A DNA stretch of 64,000 nt, taken from NCBI GenBank assembly GCA_963675955.2, contig CAXXVR010000002.1, forward strand, positions 1,426,001-1,490,000, read 5' to 3'. The notes under the pieces are model-generated. The model was not told the origin of the DNA, ran no database searches, and was given only the letters and a program-made list of their open reading frames with translations. The stretch comes from Desulfocicer sp963675955. GTDB lineage: Bacteria; Desulfobacterota; Desulfobacteria; Desulfobacterales; Desulfobacteraceae. The position numbers and the translations under genes are program-made. Below, one piece after another: positions 34,890-43,171 of the stretch (the first letter of the stretch is position 1; every line of letters begins with the position of its first letter).

Positions 34890-35078
34890 TTATATTTTTT
34901 TTTTTGCAGTAACGTACCTTAGCTGGGTAATATTCAGATACTGCATGATGCGGTTGTTGGCTTTATTTAATATAGAGCCATGTAAAAAATGCCAGCCGAC
35001 AATCAAAGAGACCGTCCCAGCCAGAAGAGCTGCACTGATAAAACTGAAATCAGGTTTGGACCGGGTCGAGTAAAGCAT
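34890..35078 (-). CDS. Small membrane protein
   Basis: This is a 62-residue protein from ATG 35078, chosen because TTTTTGGAGATTTT precedes it; a start nine codons earlier lacks such a site. One membrane span is predicted (FISAALLAGTVSLIVGWHFL), followed by a basic tail ending VTAKKKI. No family is recognised. It lies 46 bp upstream of the hypothetical gene on the same strand and may be co-transcribed with it. Confidence 0.5.
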   Translation of the reverse strand: MLYSTRSKPDFSFISAALLAGTVSLIVGWHFLHGSILNKANNRIMQYLNITQLRYVTAKKKI

Positions 35079-35390
35079 AAAATCTCCAAAAATAAGAATA
35101 TACAATATTTTTGTGCTATGATGCGTTTAAGCAAAACAAATGCCATTCTATTTTGAATATGGAATCGACAGCATTTGTATTAACGCTCTTTGCTCTCCAT
35201 GGGGCTGAAATCCACCAGCAGCGTTGAAAGCCTCTGTTTATGGAGACAGAGGGCAGGAAAAAATCATGGTTGAAAAAAGTATGGGGATTTTTACATGCTG
35301 CAAAAAAATTGGACATCTCTTGGCTTTGCCTTCTTGGCATATCCCTGACACAGGAGGCCAAAATTTCATTTGAAAAAAATGATAATTGGA
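35079..35390. other. Intergenic stretch without a supportable gene
   Basis: Only a short CCTCTGT..ACAGAGG hairpin (about 35230-35251) is visible. An 81-codon minus-strand frame here has no ribosome site or family resemblance. Confidence 0.4.
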
Positions 35391-35500
35391 GTACTCTGGA
35401 ATAAGCGTCAATTATTTTTTTGGTTTTACTCTGATGTTTGAGAGATCTCTGATGATGTTCATGAGATTTGCTGAATTAATTTGCTTTTAATTTTTTAATG
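35391..35500 (-). pseudogene. Decayed start of an IS91-associated recombinase
   Basis: The stretch matches about 26290-26398, the start codon region and first codons of the tyrosine recombinase. Shared words are CTGGAATAAGCGTCAATT, GTTTGAGAGATCTCTG, GATTTG and TTTTTTAATGGTA. Many substitutions show it is old. Only the first 30 or so codons remain, next to the GGDEF gene start. Confidence 0.7.
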
Positions 35501-35511
35501 GTAACTGAATT

Positions 35512-36723
35512 TTGATTGATCTTGACCCTCGAACCGTAGTTTTTGTCAACTTTACCTATTCTGCTTTTATAGCAATTTTTCTCATTGCTGCGTGGCGGTT
35601 AAGTAAGGTTGAATTTCCAGGGCTGGGTAATTGGGCAATAGGATTTGGATTGCTTGCTTTAAATTTCTTTATCATTTCATTTCACGGTATCATTCCACAA
35701 TATATAGTAATGATCCTGCCTCACATGCTTGTTTGCTGGGCATATATTGAAATCAAAAGAGGCTTAAGCAAGTTTTATAAATTCGATAACAGGGTAGTTA
35801 TCGATTATATTGTAATGATAGTTTTTTCATGCGCTCTGATATACTGCCTATCGAACTCAAAATTCAGAATAGTTTCCGTTACCTTTTTCCTTATACTTAT
35901 CATGATAATTACAATGATTCACATTTTGTTTTCTAAAATTAAGGATAAAAAACTATTTATCATATTGTTTTCAATAGCTTGTTTTTTACAGTTTGTTCGA
36001 ATGATGTTTGGATTGATGTGGGAGCCAGGTGTCAACCCGATGGAAACAGGTAATAATCTTTCAACCGTTTCTCTCCTTTTTTTCATGACAAATATTGCCA
36101 TTTTTTTTACGTTGTTATTTGTCGTCATTCAAAGAATAATTAATATTAAAAATCGGTTGCTTGTTGATTTGGAGAAGGCTGCGACAATCGATGAACTTAC
36201 TCAACTGAATAACAGGCGGGGATTCATGAATTTTGTCAATCTTGAAAGTTTACGTCTAAAACGATCAAGATCAGAGTATGCAATAGCACTTGGAGACCTG
36301 GATCATTTCAAAAATGTCAACGATACATATGGACACGATGTTGGAGATACCGTTCTAAGGCAAACTGCTCAAATACTTAAAAAGCACACACGAGAGTCAG
36401 ACGTTGTTGCACGATGGGGTGGAGAAGAATTTATATTTATGTTCACCGGATCGACGTTAAAGGGTGTTGTCAAGGTCGTAAACCGAATAAGACATGCAAT
36501 AGAGGGACACCAATTCGTGCATGAAAAAATAGAAATAAATCAAACTGTCAGCTTTGGCATAAGCTATACCCATGACAGTGAATACAATATTGAAAAAATG
36601 ATAAAGATGGCAGACGAAAATCTTTACGAGGCCAAAAAATACGGTCGCAATAAAGTTATCTACAGAACCATCCATTGTGAATCATCACAACAAACCGACC
36701 ATGAGAAAAAAGTAAACTATTGA
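35512..36723 (+). CDS. Membrane diguanylate cyclase (GGDEF)
   Basis: The 403-residue protein has six or seven N-terminal membrane spans (about residues 8-220). A GGDEF domain follows with TIDELTQLNNRRGF, LGDLDHFKNVNDTYGHDVGD and the active-site RWGGEEF. An RESD inhibitory-site motif sits five residues before GGEEF, so product inhibition is likely. It should make cyclic di-GMP at the membrane. The only in-frame start near the front is TTG 35512, next to a recombinase remnant, so the true N-terminus may be damaged. The last 15 codons (SQQTDHEKKVNY) are encoded by an attC-like sequence, so this may be the last cassette of the array. Confidence 0.85.
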   Translation: MIDLDPRTVVFVNFTYSAFIAIFLIAAWRLSKVEFPGLGNWAIGFGLLALNFFIISFHGIIPQYIVMILPHMLVCWAYIEIKRGLSKFYKFDNRVVIDYIVMIVFSCALIYCLSNSKFRIVSVTFFLILIMIITMIHILFSKIKDKKLFIILFSIACFLQFVRMMFGLMWEPGVNPMETGNNLSTVSLLFFMTNIAIFFTLLFVVIQRIINIKNRLLVDLEKAATIDELTQLNNRRGFMNFVNLESLRLKRSRSEYAIALGDLDHFKNVNDTYGHDVGDTVLRQTAQILKKHTRESDVVARWGGEEFIFMFTGSTLKGVVKVVNRIRHAIEGHQFVHEKIEINQTVSFGISYTHDSEYNIEKMIKMADENLYEAKKYGRNKVIYRTIHCESSQQTDHEKKVNY

Positions 36724-36757
36724 ATTGTTTATATGATGCATAAAGCTGGTTTGCCTT
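36685..36757 (+). other. Degenerate attC at the distal end of the array
   Basis: TCACAAC (36685-36691) is an R''-like box. AAACCGACCATGAGAAAAAAG resembles the L'' parts at 30915 and 26831. GCTGGTTT (36745-36752) pairs with AAACCGAC. It is followed by a decayed copy of the mini-cassette, the same order as in the well-kept sites. Confidence 0.6.
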
Positions 36758-36829
36758 CCATCCCATCGGGCAGGGTTGATCGACATCGTGGACAGGTTTT
36801 GCGCTGTTCACTCCACCCATCCACGGTGT
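36758..36829 (+). repeat. Mini-cassette copy E, decayed
   Basis: TCCATCCCATCGGGCAGGG, then TCGTGGACAGGTTTTGCGCTG, then CTCCACCCATCCACGG match the middle of copies A-C with several substitutions. Arm 1 and the distal half are missing. It marks the far limit of the integron before dapB. Confidence 0.75.
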
Positions 36830-36918
36830 AAATTTAAACACCTTGAAATCATTGGAGCTCTTGAAGACCTGAGAGTACCGCCTGGTAATTATCTTGAAAC
36901 ACTCAAAGGTCTTTTTCC

Positions 36919-37761
36919 TTATTTCTTCTTTAGCACATCAATCATGGTAAAAATCTGGCCCTTTGCTGGTTTGCCTTCCATCCCCCTTAGTTTCCCATGC
37001 AGAAAAATTGCAGCATCCATGGTGCCCTGGGCGTAGATATCCCTGCCGTTAATGTTGTGTGTGAATTCAAAACACACGGTGTGGTCCGGTGATGTCAAGG
37101 TATAGGTGTGCCAGGCATGGCCGTTTATATGCTGTTCCGGGATTTTCCACTGGTTTTTCTGGATGTCAGGGTCCCGTTCCTGGTGAATATCGCTGTCAGT
37201 AAAGGGAATGCCCAGCCGGTTGAAATAACCCACCATGGCCTTTGCCGTGCCGCTGGTGTCAGCCTTGGTTTTTTGGTGGCTTTCCCGGACTGTAAGACTG
37301 TAATCCTTGAAAAGATCGGGAAATGTGGTGGCCGCGTATTCCATCATGGCCTGGAACCCCACTATCTGCTTGGCCATGTTGGGGGCAATGACCGCAGGAG
37401 TTGTACCGGATAAGATGGTTTCATTGAGCTTTTTTCTGTCGCCCCCGGTGGTTCCCATGACAAAGGGGATGCTGTGAGTAACATAAAATTTTGCATTGTC
37501 ATTCACCGCCGTTGGGTGGGTGAAATCAATGCAGATAAAATCGGGAAAATCTTTTTTTATCTTTTCCATGGCATCATCCCGGTCCTCGGGTCGGATGAGA
37601 CGAATTTCTGTGTCACCCAGGATATGGGTTTCTGCTGTGATCTCCGGGCCGGTCATGGCGTAGGGTAAAAGTTCAAACCGGGGATCATTTTGTATATGTC
37701 CGGCAATGGTGGTGACCACATTTCCGGGGATACCGTTCATCATGACTTGTATTTTTTCCAT
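36919..37761 (-). CDS. dapB: 4-hydroxy-tetrahydrodipicolinate reductase
   Basis: This is the NAD(P)H-dependent step of lysine/diaminopimelate synthesis, 280 residues. The N-terminus IQVMMNGIPGNVV is a modified dinucleotide loop. IDFTHPTAVNDNAKFY and PFVMGTTGGDRKKL are the central DapB blocks. The substrate-binding SHQKTKADTSGTAKA replaces the usual HHxxKxDxPSGTA form, as in plant-like DapB enzymes. The C-terminal EFTHNINGRDIYAQGT completes the match. It is the first core gene beyond the integron and reads toward it. Confidence 0.92.
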   Translation of the reverse strand: MEKIQVMMNGIPGNVVTTIAGHIQNDPRFELLPYAMTGPEITAETHILGDTEIRLIRPEDRDDAMEKIKKDFPDFICIDFTHPTAVNDNAKFYVTHSIPFVMGTTGGDRKKLNETILSGTTPAVIAPNMAKQIVGFQAMMEYAATTFPDLFKDYSLTVRESHQKTKADTSGTAKAMVGYFNRLGIPFTDSDIHQERDPDIQKNQWKIPEQHINGHAWHTYTLTSPDHTVCFEFTHNINGRDIYAQGTMDAAIFLHGKLRGMEGKPAKGQIFTMIDVLKKK

Positions 37762-37908
37762 GGTAATATTTCCTATTTAAATAAATTTTCGGGGTGGGTC
37801 ATAGCATTGGCCAGCCGTCATAAGTGATGAGCCAATGGGCTATGGCTTGTGTTGTCAGAGGATTGTTTCTCCCCAGACTGGCCAAATTCTAAGACCCTTT
37901 ATGGGTTT

Positions 37909-39756
37909 TTATGATACGGCCTTAAGAGCCTTGTCGATATTTTTTTTCAATACCTTGCCCCCGGGAACCGCAACGGCATGGATGGCGGTGGCAAGGGTCT
38001 CAAGGGCGGGCTGGATAAATGATTCAAACCATGTCTTTCCACGGTTACGACTTAAATGACTGAATGCCCCCAGCATCTGAAAATTTCGGGTGAGGGCACA
38101 ATAATAATATCCTGTTTTAAATGTGTTTTCATCAAACCCTGTGCGATTATTCAAAGTCTTTGCACAATGGTCAACCAGCATTTTTCTTAGTGTGACATCC
38201 ATATTAACATAGGGATCAATAAGCAAAGAGGCCACATCGTACTGCAGCGGTCCGGTTCTTGCCGATTGAAAATCAATGATTCTGAGATCTCCCCGGGTGA
38301 CCATGAGGTTTCTGGACTGCATGTCCCGGTGCATGAGACCGGTGAAGGCATGTGCCAGGCATTGATCCGTGATGAACTCAAAGGGGGGCAGCAGATCTTC
38401 AAATTTAATTTCAAAATTGAGATATCCCCTTAAAAAGGCATCCACAAAATACCGGCATTCTTTTTCCAGGATGAGATCCCGGGAATACTCCGGGGTCTGG
38501 AATGTCCAGGCCGTATCAAACCCCTGATGACCCTTTATGGAAAAATCCATGACAAGATCCAGGGCCATTTTATACCATGACAGCATTTTCTGTTCATGGT
38601 TTTTTTGTTTTGTATTCTGGATATCAACAATGAGCTTTTGAAGATGAATATCCCCCAGATCTTCCAGTATCACCAGACCGGAAAAAAGATCATATCCCAG
38701 AATTTTTGGCACGGGAAGCCGGTGATTGTAAAGATGATTGCCGATGTGGATAAAGGCATCAACTTCCCTGGGAGAAGGGGGCACCGATCCCAGGGGTAAG
38801 GGATCCATGCCATGGTCGGCCACCACAAAGGATGTGTCGCCATGGCTCAAGCGGTACCATTTTCTATCGGAGCCATCCCCGGCAAGGGGGGTGATGGTTA
38901 TCTTCTGGCGCAGCTTTTTATCCCGGATGATGTCCATGGAGGGAGCGGTGTCCTGGAGGAGATCTGTTCTCTGGGTTGTCATGTGGGCCGTCATGAAAAG
39001 TTCCCGGAGACTGGCATCGGTATAGGTGACCGGGGTACCCATATCCTGCCAGTAAAAATTATCAGCCACAAAGGCTTTGACTGTGTCTCCCTGGTGGCAC
39101 AGGGCTTTATAAAGATCAATACTGCTGAAGATATTTGTGTCCGGCAGGTGATTAAATATGGACGGAGACAGGATTTGAATACCGGTGAAGGCCATTTTCC
39201 GGGGGGGCACCGGTGTGGTGGTCATGTCTGCAGATAAATTGTCTGCTCCTTTATTCATGGGCTGATGTGCCCCAGGCATCGGGGCAACGGCATCAACGCC
39301 GGGAAAGCCTGTGATAAAGCCCGTATCATTGACAGTCACCCCGTTAAATCTGGGATAGTCATGGAGCACAAGGGTGGCGGGCCAGTTCCCGTTTATATGA
39401 AAATCCCATACCCTGGTCAGATCAAGATCCGTGACGATATCTGAGTTGATCACCCAGAAAGGTTGATCACCCATGATATCCCGCACATTTTTAATGGCAC
39501 CCCCGGTGTCCAGAAGGGTGGGCTCATGCCGGGTTTCCACCGGAACGGGCCATGGTCTATGATGAATAAATTGCCTCACCTGCTCATGCAGGTGGTGGGT
39601 GTTCACAACGATGTGTTCACACCCTGCATGGATGAGTCTGTCAATGGTCAGCCCCAGAAGGGGGATGCCGCACAGGGTAAAAAGAGGTTTTGGGCGGTGG
39701 GCGGTGTGTGGCAGCAGTCGGGTACCCCGTCCCGCTGCCAGAATCAGTGCTTTCAT
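37909..39756 (-). CDS. Fused MurU-type nucleotidyltransferase and AmgK-type sugar kinase
   Basis: The 615-residue protein joins two cell-wall recycling activities. Residues 1-245 are a sugar-1-phosphate nucleotidyltransferase (LAAGRGTRLLPHTAHRPKP, LDTGGAIKN, VINSDIVTD, WQDMGTP). Residues about 285-600 are an aminoglycoside phosphotransferase-like kinase (LAGDGSDRKWYRL, VILEDLGD, GLMHRDMQSRNLMV catalytic loop, RIIDFQSAR). In Pseudomonas, AmgK phosphorylates MurNAc/GlcNAc at C1 and MurU makes the UDP-sugar, bypassing de novo MurNAc synthesis. Here one chain would do both. Order is MurU then AmgK. The namZ gene about 5 kb away fits the pathway. Confidence 0.85.
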   Translation of the reverse strand: MKALILAAGRGTRLLPHTAHRPKPLFTLCGIPLLGLTIDRLIHAGCEHIVVNTHHLHEQVRQFIHHRPWPVPVETRHEPTLLDTGGAIKNVRDIMGDQPFWVINSDIVTDLDLTRVWDFHINGNWPATLVLHDYPRFNGVTVNDTGFITGFPGVDAVAPMPGAHQPMNKGADNLSADMTTTPVPPRKMAFTGIQILSPSIFNHLPDTNIFSSIDLYKALCHQGDTVKAFVADNFYWQDMGTPVTYTDASLRELFMTAHMTTQRTDLLQDTAPSMDIIRDKKLRQKITITPLAGDGSDRKWYRLSHGDTSFVVADHGMDPLPLGSVPPSPREVDAFIHIGNHLYNHRLPVPKILGYDLFSGLVILEDLGDIHLQKLIVDIQNTKQKNHEQKMLSWYKMALDLVMDFSIKGHQGFDTAWTFQTPEYSRDLILEKECRYFVDAFLRGYLNFEIKFEDLLPPFEFITDQCLAHAFTGLMHRDMQSRNLMVTRGDLRIIDFQSARTGPLQYDVASLLIDPYVNMDVTLRKMLVDHCAKTLNNRTGFDENTFKTGYYYCALTRNFQMLGAFSHLSRNRGKTWFESFIQPALETLATAIHAVAVPGGKVLKKNIDKALKAVS

Positions 39757-39889
39757 GTTTTTTTTCTTTTGCCTTTGGTCTCCCCCCGGGCAGCATTGTT
39801 TTAATGCGGATGCCAGCCAGGGGCTGTTTTTTTGATCTTGTGCCCCTGGTCAGCTGCTGGTACCGATGCAATTGGATTTATGTCGGGGC

Positions 39890-42535
39890 TTACACTGCTA
39901 GTATGGCCAGAAATTCTTCAATGATCTCTTTGTTTCTTAAAATGGCTTCCTCGTCTTCAGCGCCTGTCACGCCATTTTTCATGAAATAGGTGACCGCATT
40001 GATGTAATTGATTTTGGACAGGGATTCCTTGAGAAAAATATCCTGACGTTTGTACATTTTAAGGCCCTTGGCCTGGATTTTTTTAATTCGTTCCTTATCA
40101 TCGTGCTTGTCTTTGGGGTATTTTTCAAAGTAAAGCAGGGCTACCTTGTATGATTCCAGAAAGGGTCTTAGAAATACCGCAAAGGAGCGCAATTTTCTAA
40201 ACCCCTCGGAGGTGAGATTAAAGGTGTCGGAAACATCGGGATGGGGAACTAGTACCCCCTCCTCCATAAAGGCTTTGATGCTGATGGCAATGTGTTCACT
40301 GCAAGTTTTTTCATCATCATAAGAAAATTCATCAATGAAAAAATCCTGTAGAAATCCATAGGTTTCAATGAGATCTGTGGAGGAAAACTGAAACCGATCG
40401 GTTTTTAAGATGGCAAGGGCCGTGTAGGCCGCCGGGATAAAGAAGGCAATGGCATTATTTTTGTAATAATCCAGGATGGGCCGTTTGTTATCCTTTACGA
40501 AAAAGCGGGTGTTTTCCGTAATCTCATCGTCTTCTTCATCGGCAAGTTCAATGAATTTTCTGGAAACAAAATTTTCCAGTACCCGGTTCAGGGCATTATC
40601 CGGGTCAATGGTCAGGGTGTCTGCAAGTTCTGCATTGCAAAAGGTGAGCATGTTCATGTAGGCGCTGACCCGGAACATCAACTCTTTTTTAGAGAACCGG
40701 CTTATGGGTGAGTTTAAAATGCCGCTTGCAATAATGCCGTGGGGGGTAATGATGGTGGTATTGTTGATGGCGTTGATCAGCTTGTACCCCATGCTGCGGC
40801 ACAGCTTCTTGTGCTGATCCTCTCCCATATAGCGTTGAAATTCATCCTTTTCCCGGAGGTATGCATTCAGGGAGATGGGTTCATGGAACTTGATGTATAC
40901 CTTGCCATATTTTTTCTTTAAAAATTTTCTGGCCTTGATGAGCTGTGAGAGATTTTCTGATTGTTTTTTTCCACCCTCGATTTCGTGTAGGTAGGCATCT
41001 TCTTCCAGTACCCGGTCGTATCCCACATAGGTGGGAATAAAGATCAGGTCTTCACAGGCCTGGTTGCGATGGGCCTTTATAATCATGCTTAAAAAACCCA
41101 GTTTGGGAGATAACAGCTTGCCGGTGCGGCTTCTTCCACCTTCTATGAAAAATTCCAGGTTAAAGCCTTCAATCAGAAGTTTTTCAATGTAAGCTGCGAA
41201 TATTTTTGAATAAAGTGGTATCCCTTTAAATGTTCGACGAAGAAAAAAAGCGCCGCCACTTCTAAAAATAGGACCCAGGGGCCAGAAGGACAGGTTCTTA
41301 CCTGCGGCGATGTGGGGACAGGGCATGTTATTTTTAAACATGAGGTAGGACAAAAGCAGGTAATCCAGATGACTTTTATGGCAGGGGGCAAGAATCACCG
41401 GTGCTTTTTTTGACTCTTCCCGTATGCGGTCCAGGCCATCCTGGTCCACCACCACCCCTTCAAAAATATTATTAAAGGCCCAGGTCAGAATTTTTTCAAG
41501 GGTATAAATCACCGGGAGACTGTAGCTTGCCGCGATTTCCTTTATATAACTTGCTGCCTTTTTGTGGGTGACCATCAGAGGCTGCTCGTTCTGCTCTGAA
41601 TGGGTTTTCATGAATTCCTGGAGGGATTTCTGGGTGAGGATATCTTCGGTGAGCTCTGCCCGGGTTTTCAGCACCGGGCCGGTGAAGCTTCTTTTCTGGC
41701 GATTTAAGAGATCAATGAGGTGACTTCTCAGGCTGTATGCCTGGAAGTCTTCATCAATGTTTTTGATGTCCGGTCGGTCAAGAAATTCTTTGAGATTAAC
41801 CGGTTCGGAGATTTCAATGCAGATTTTATCGGGTTTCTGGAACATGGCAGCCAGTCGTTTGAGTCGTCCAGGTTTTTCATTGCTGCCCAGAAGAATATCA
41901 GATACAGAAGAGGTGCTTCTGATGGGTTTCAAGCTGTATACTATGGTCTGGGGAACCAGTAAGAGAGGGCGGTCACTGGTCTTCTGGAAATGAATCAGGT
42001 GGAGCAGGGGGCTTGGCCGGGAGCGGATAAACCGCTTATAAAAACTTTTGCTCTCCACCAGGTGAATAAATCCGGATCTGCCCCGGGAAAATTCATCAAA
42101 AAAATACCCCGATGCGTATGGATCTTTAAAGGAAAAATGGCGGAAAAAGTGATCCATCTGGGTGATGAAAATCTGGAAAAGGCGTTTAACCGGTAAAAGA
42201 AAGAAAAAAGTGGTATCGAAGATAATTTCAGGGTAGGGCAGTGCGTTTTTTTCAAAGACGGTTCGGTAAAAACAAAAATCAATCAGACTTTTATATTTAC
42301 TCACATAGATGACTGTTCCGGCCTCATTGAGCCGGGTCAGTTGGGCTATTTTTTTTTTGTCCAGGGTAATTCGGGAAAAGAGTTTACCAAATAAAAAAGG
42401 AGAAATAAAGCCGGTATTCCCGGGATAAAAACAGGCAAAGTAATTTGTTCGTCCACTGAGAACTGCGGTTATCACCCGGTTATAAAGCCCTTTGGCTGAC
42501 TGTGAAATGTCACTGAATATTGAAAAGCGTTTCAT
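39890..42535 (-). CDS. plsB: Glycerol-3-phosphate 1-acyltransferase PlsB
   Basis: This membrane-associated enzyme starts phospholipid synthesis, with 881 residues from ATG 42535, chosen for the CAAGGAAATAAGA ribosome site; an ATG seven codons earlier is possible. Acyltransferase motif I is APCHKSHLDYLLLSY. Motif II is near PIFRSGGAFFLRRTF. Motif III is FIEGGRSRTGKLLSPK and motif IV is IPTYVGYDR. Long N- and C-terminal extensions are typical of PlsB as against PlsC. A second, unusual acyltransferase lies at 61574. Confidence 0.93.
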   Translation of the reverse strand: MKRFSIFSDISQSAKGLYNRVITAVLSGRTNYFACFYPGNTGFISPFLFGKLFSRITLDKKKIAQLTRLNEAGTVIYVSKYKSLIDFCFYRTVFEKNALPYPEIIFDTTFFFLLPVKRLFQIFITQMDHFFRHFSFKDPYASGYFFDEFSRGRSGFIHLVESKSFYKRFIRSRPSPLLHLIHFQKTSDRPLLLVPQTIVYSLKPIRSTSSVSDILLGSNEKPGRLKRLAAMFQKPDKICIEISEPVNLKEFLDRPDIKNIDEDFQAYSLRSHLIDLLNRQKRSFTGPVLKTRAELTEDILTQKSLQEFMKTHSEQNEQPLMVTHKKAASYIKEIAASYSLPVIYTLEKILTWAFNNIFEGVVVDQDGLDRIREESKKAPVILAPCHKSHLDYLLLSYLMFKNNMPCPHIAAGKNLSFWPLGPIFRSGGAFFLRRTFKGIPLYSKIFAAYIEKLLIEGFNLEFFIEGGRSRTGKLLSPKLGFLSMIIKAHRNQACEDLIFIPTYVGYDRVLEEDAYLHEIEGGKKQSENLSQLIKARKFLKKKYGKVYIKFHEPISLNAYLREKDEFQRYMGEDQHKKLCRSMGYKLINAINNTTIITPHGIIASGILNSPISRFSKKELMFRVSAYMNMLTFCNAELADTLTIDPDNALNRVLENFVSRKFIELADEEDDEITENTRFFVKDNKRPILDYYKNNAIAFFIPAAYTALAILKTDRFQFSSTDLIETYGFLQDFFIDEFSYDDEKTCSEHIAISIKAFMEEGVLVPHPDVSDTFNLTSEGFRKLRSFAVFLRPFLESYKVALLYFEKYPKDKHDDKERIKKIQAKGLKMYKRQDIFLKESLSKINYINAVTYFMKNGVTGAEDEEAILRNKEIIEEFLAILAV

Positions 42536-42798
42536 TCTTATTTCCTTGGGTTCCATGGTGCACCATGGGGATCTTCTGTTTTTGTCTGACGCTTGATACA
42601 GAAAAATTTTTTTATCACAGGCCTTGATCCCATGGCAACAAAATAATTGCCATCTAAAAATTGCCTTGATTTACTTGTTTTCATATGCTAATTGATTGAT
42701 CTTAATTGACGTAAAGTGGAAGAGTTTAATATTTAGTTGTAATTTTATATAGTTATTTTATATTTTGCAATCATTAACATGGTAAGGAGGGTTAATTT
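42536..42798. promoter_or_regulatory. Divergent intergenic region plsB / small membrane gene
   Basis: This AT-rich 263 bp should hold promoters for both divergent genes. The strongest visible signal is the TAAGGAGGG ribosome site of the rightward gene at about 42782-42790. I found no clear operator. Confidence 0.4.
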
Positions 42799-43056
42799 AT
42801 GAAGACTTTGATTGGTGGTGCGGTTGCCGTTCTGTTGGGTATTATTGGTATTGCTGTCTGGTTTGGCGCATTTCTGCAGATTCTTGCCGGAGCCATTCCA
42901 CCGGTTCTCTTGCTGGGCGGCGGACTTGCCCTTTACCTGGGGTTTGATGAACTCAAGGACAGCTGGAAAAAAAATGACGGGGATGATGCCCCGGTGGCCG
43001 ACGATAAAGATAGAATTGCCGAGCTGGAAAAAGAGCTGGCAGACCTTAAGAAATAA
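42799..43056 (+). CDS. Small membrane protein with coiled-coil tail
   Basis: The 85-residue protein has two hydrophobic stretches (TLIGGAVAVLLGIIGIAVWFGAFL and AGAIPPVLLLGGGLALYLGF, about residues 3-49). A charged linker (KKNDGDDAPVADDKD) and a short coiled coil (RIAELEKELADLK) follow. No named family is recognised. A strong ribosome site and a terminator directly after it support a monocistronic gene. Confidence 0.75.
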   Translation: MKTLIGGAVAVLLGIIGIAVWFGAFLQILAGAIPPVLLLGGGLALYLGFDELKDSWKKNDGDDAPVADDKDRIAELEKELADLKK

Positions 43057-43072
43057 GTATTTTGTACCATTG

Positions 43073-43115
43073 CAGGGGCATCAGGTATTTTTGCCTGTTG
43101 CCCCTGTGTTGTTTT
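43073..43115 (+). terminator. Intrinsic terminator
   Basis: CAGGGGCA-T-CAGG (43073-43085) pairs with CCTG-T-TGCCCCTG (43094-43106), followed by TGTTGTTTT. It lies 17 bp after the small membrane gene and may also serve the convergent namZ. Confidence 0.8.
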
Positions 43116-43171
43116 CCCCCGCCTGTGATGCGTTCCCGACGCTCTTGTTCTTAATGATAGGTCCTTATCTT

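Noticed and set aside
35116..35361. 81-codon minus-strand frame
   Set aside because: No ribosome site, no family resemblance and Trp/Cys/Asn-rich composition; kept as non-coding.
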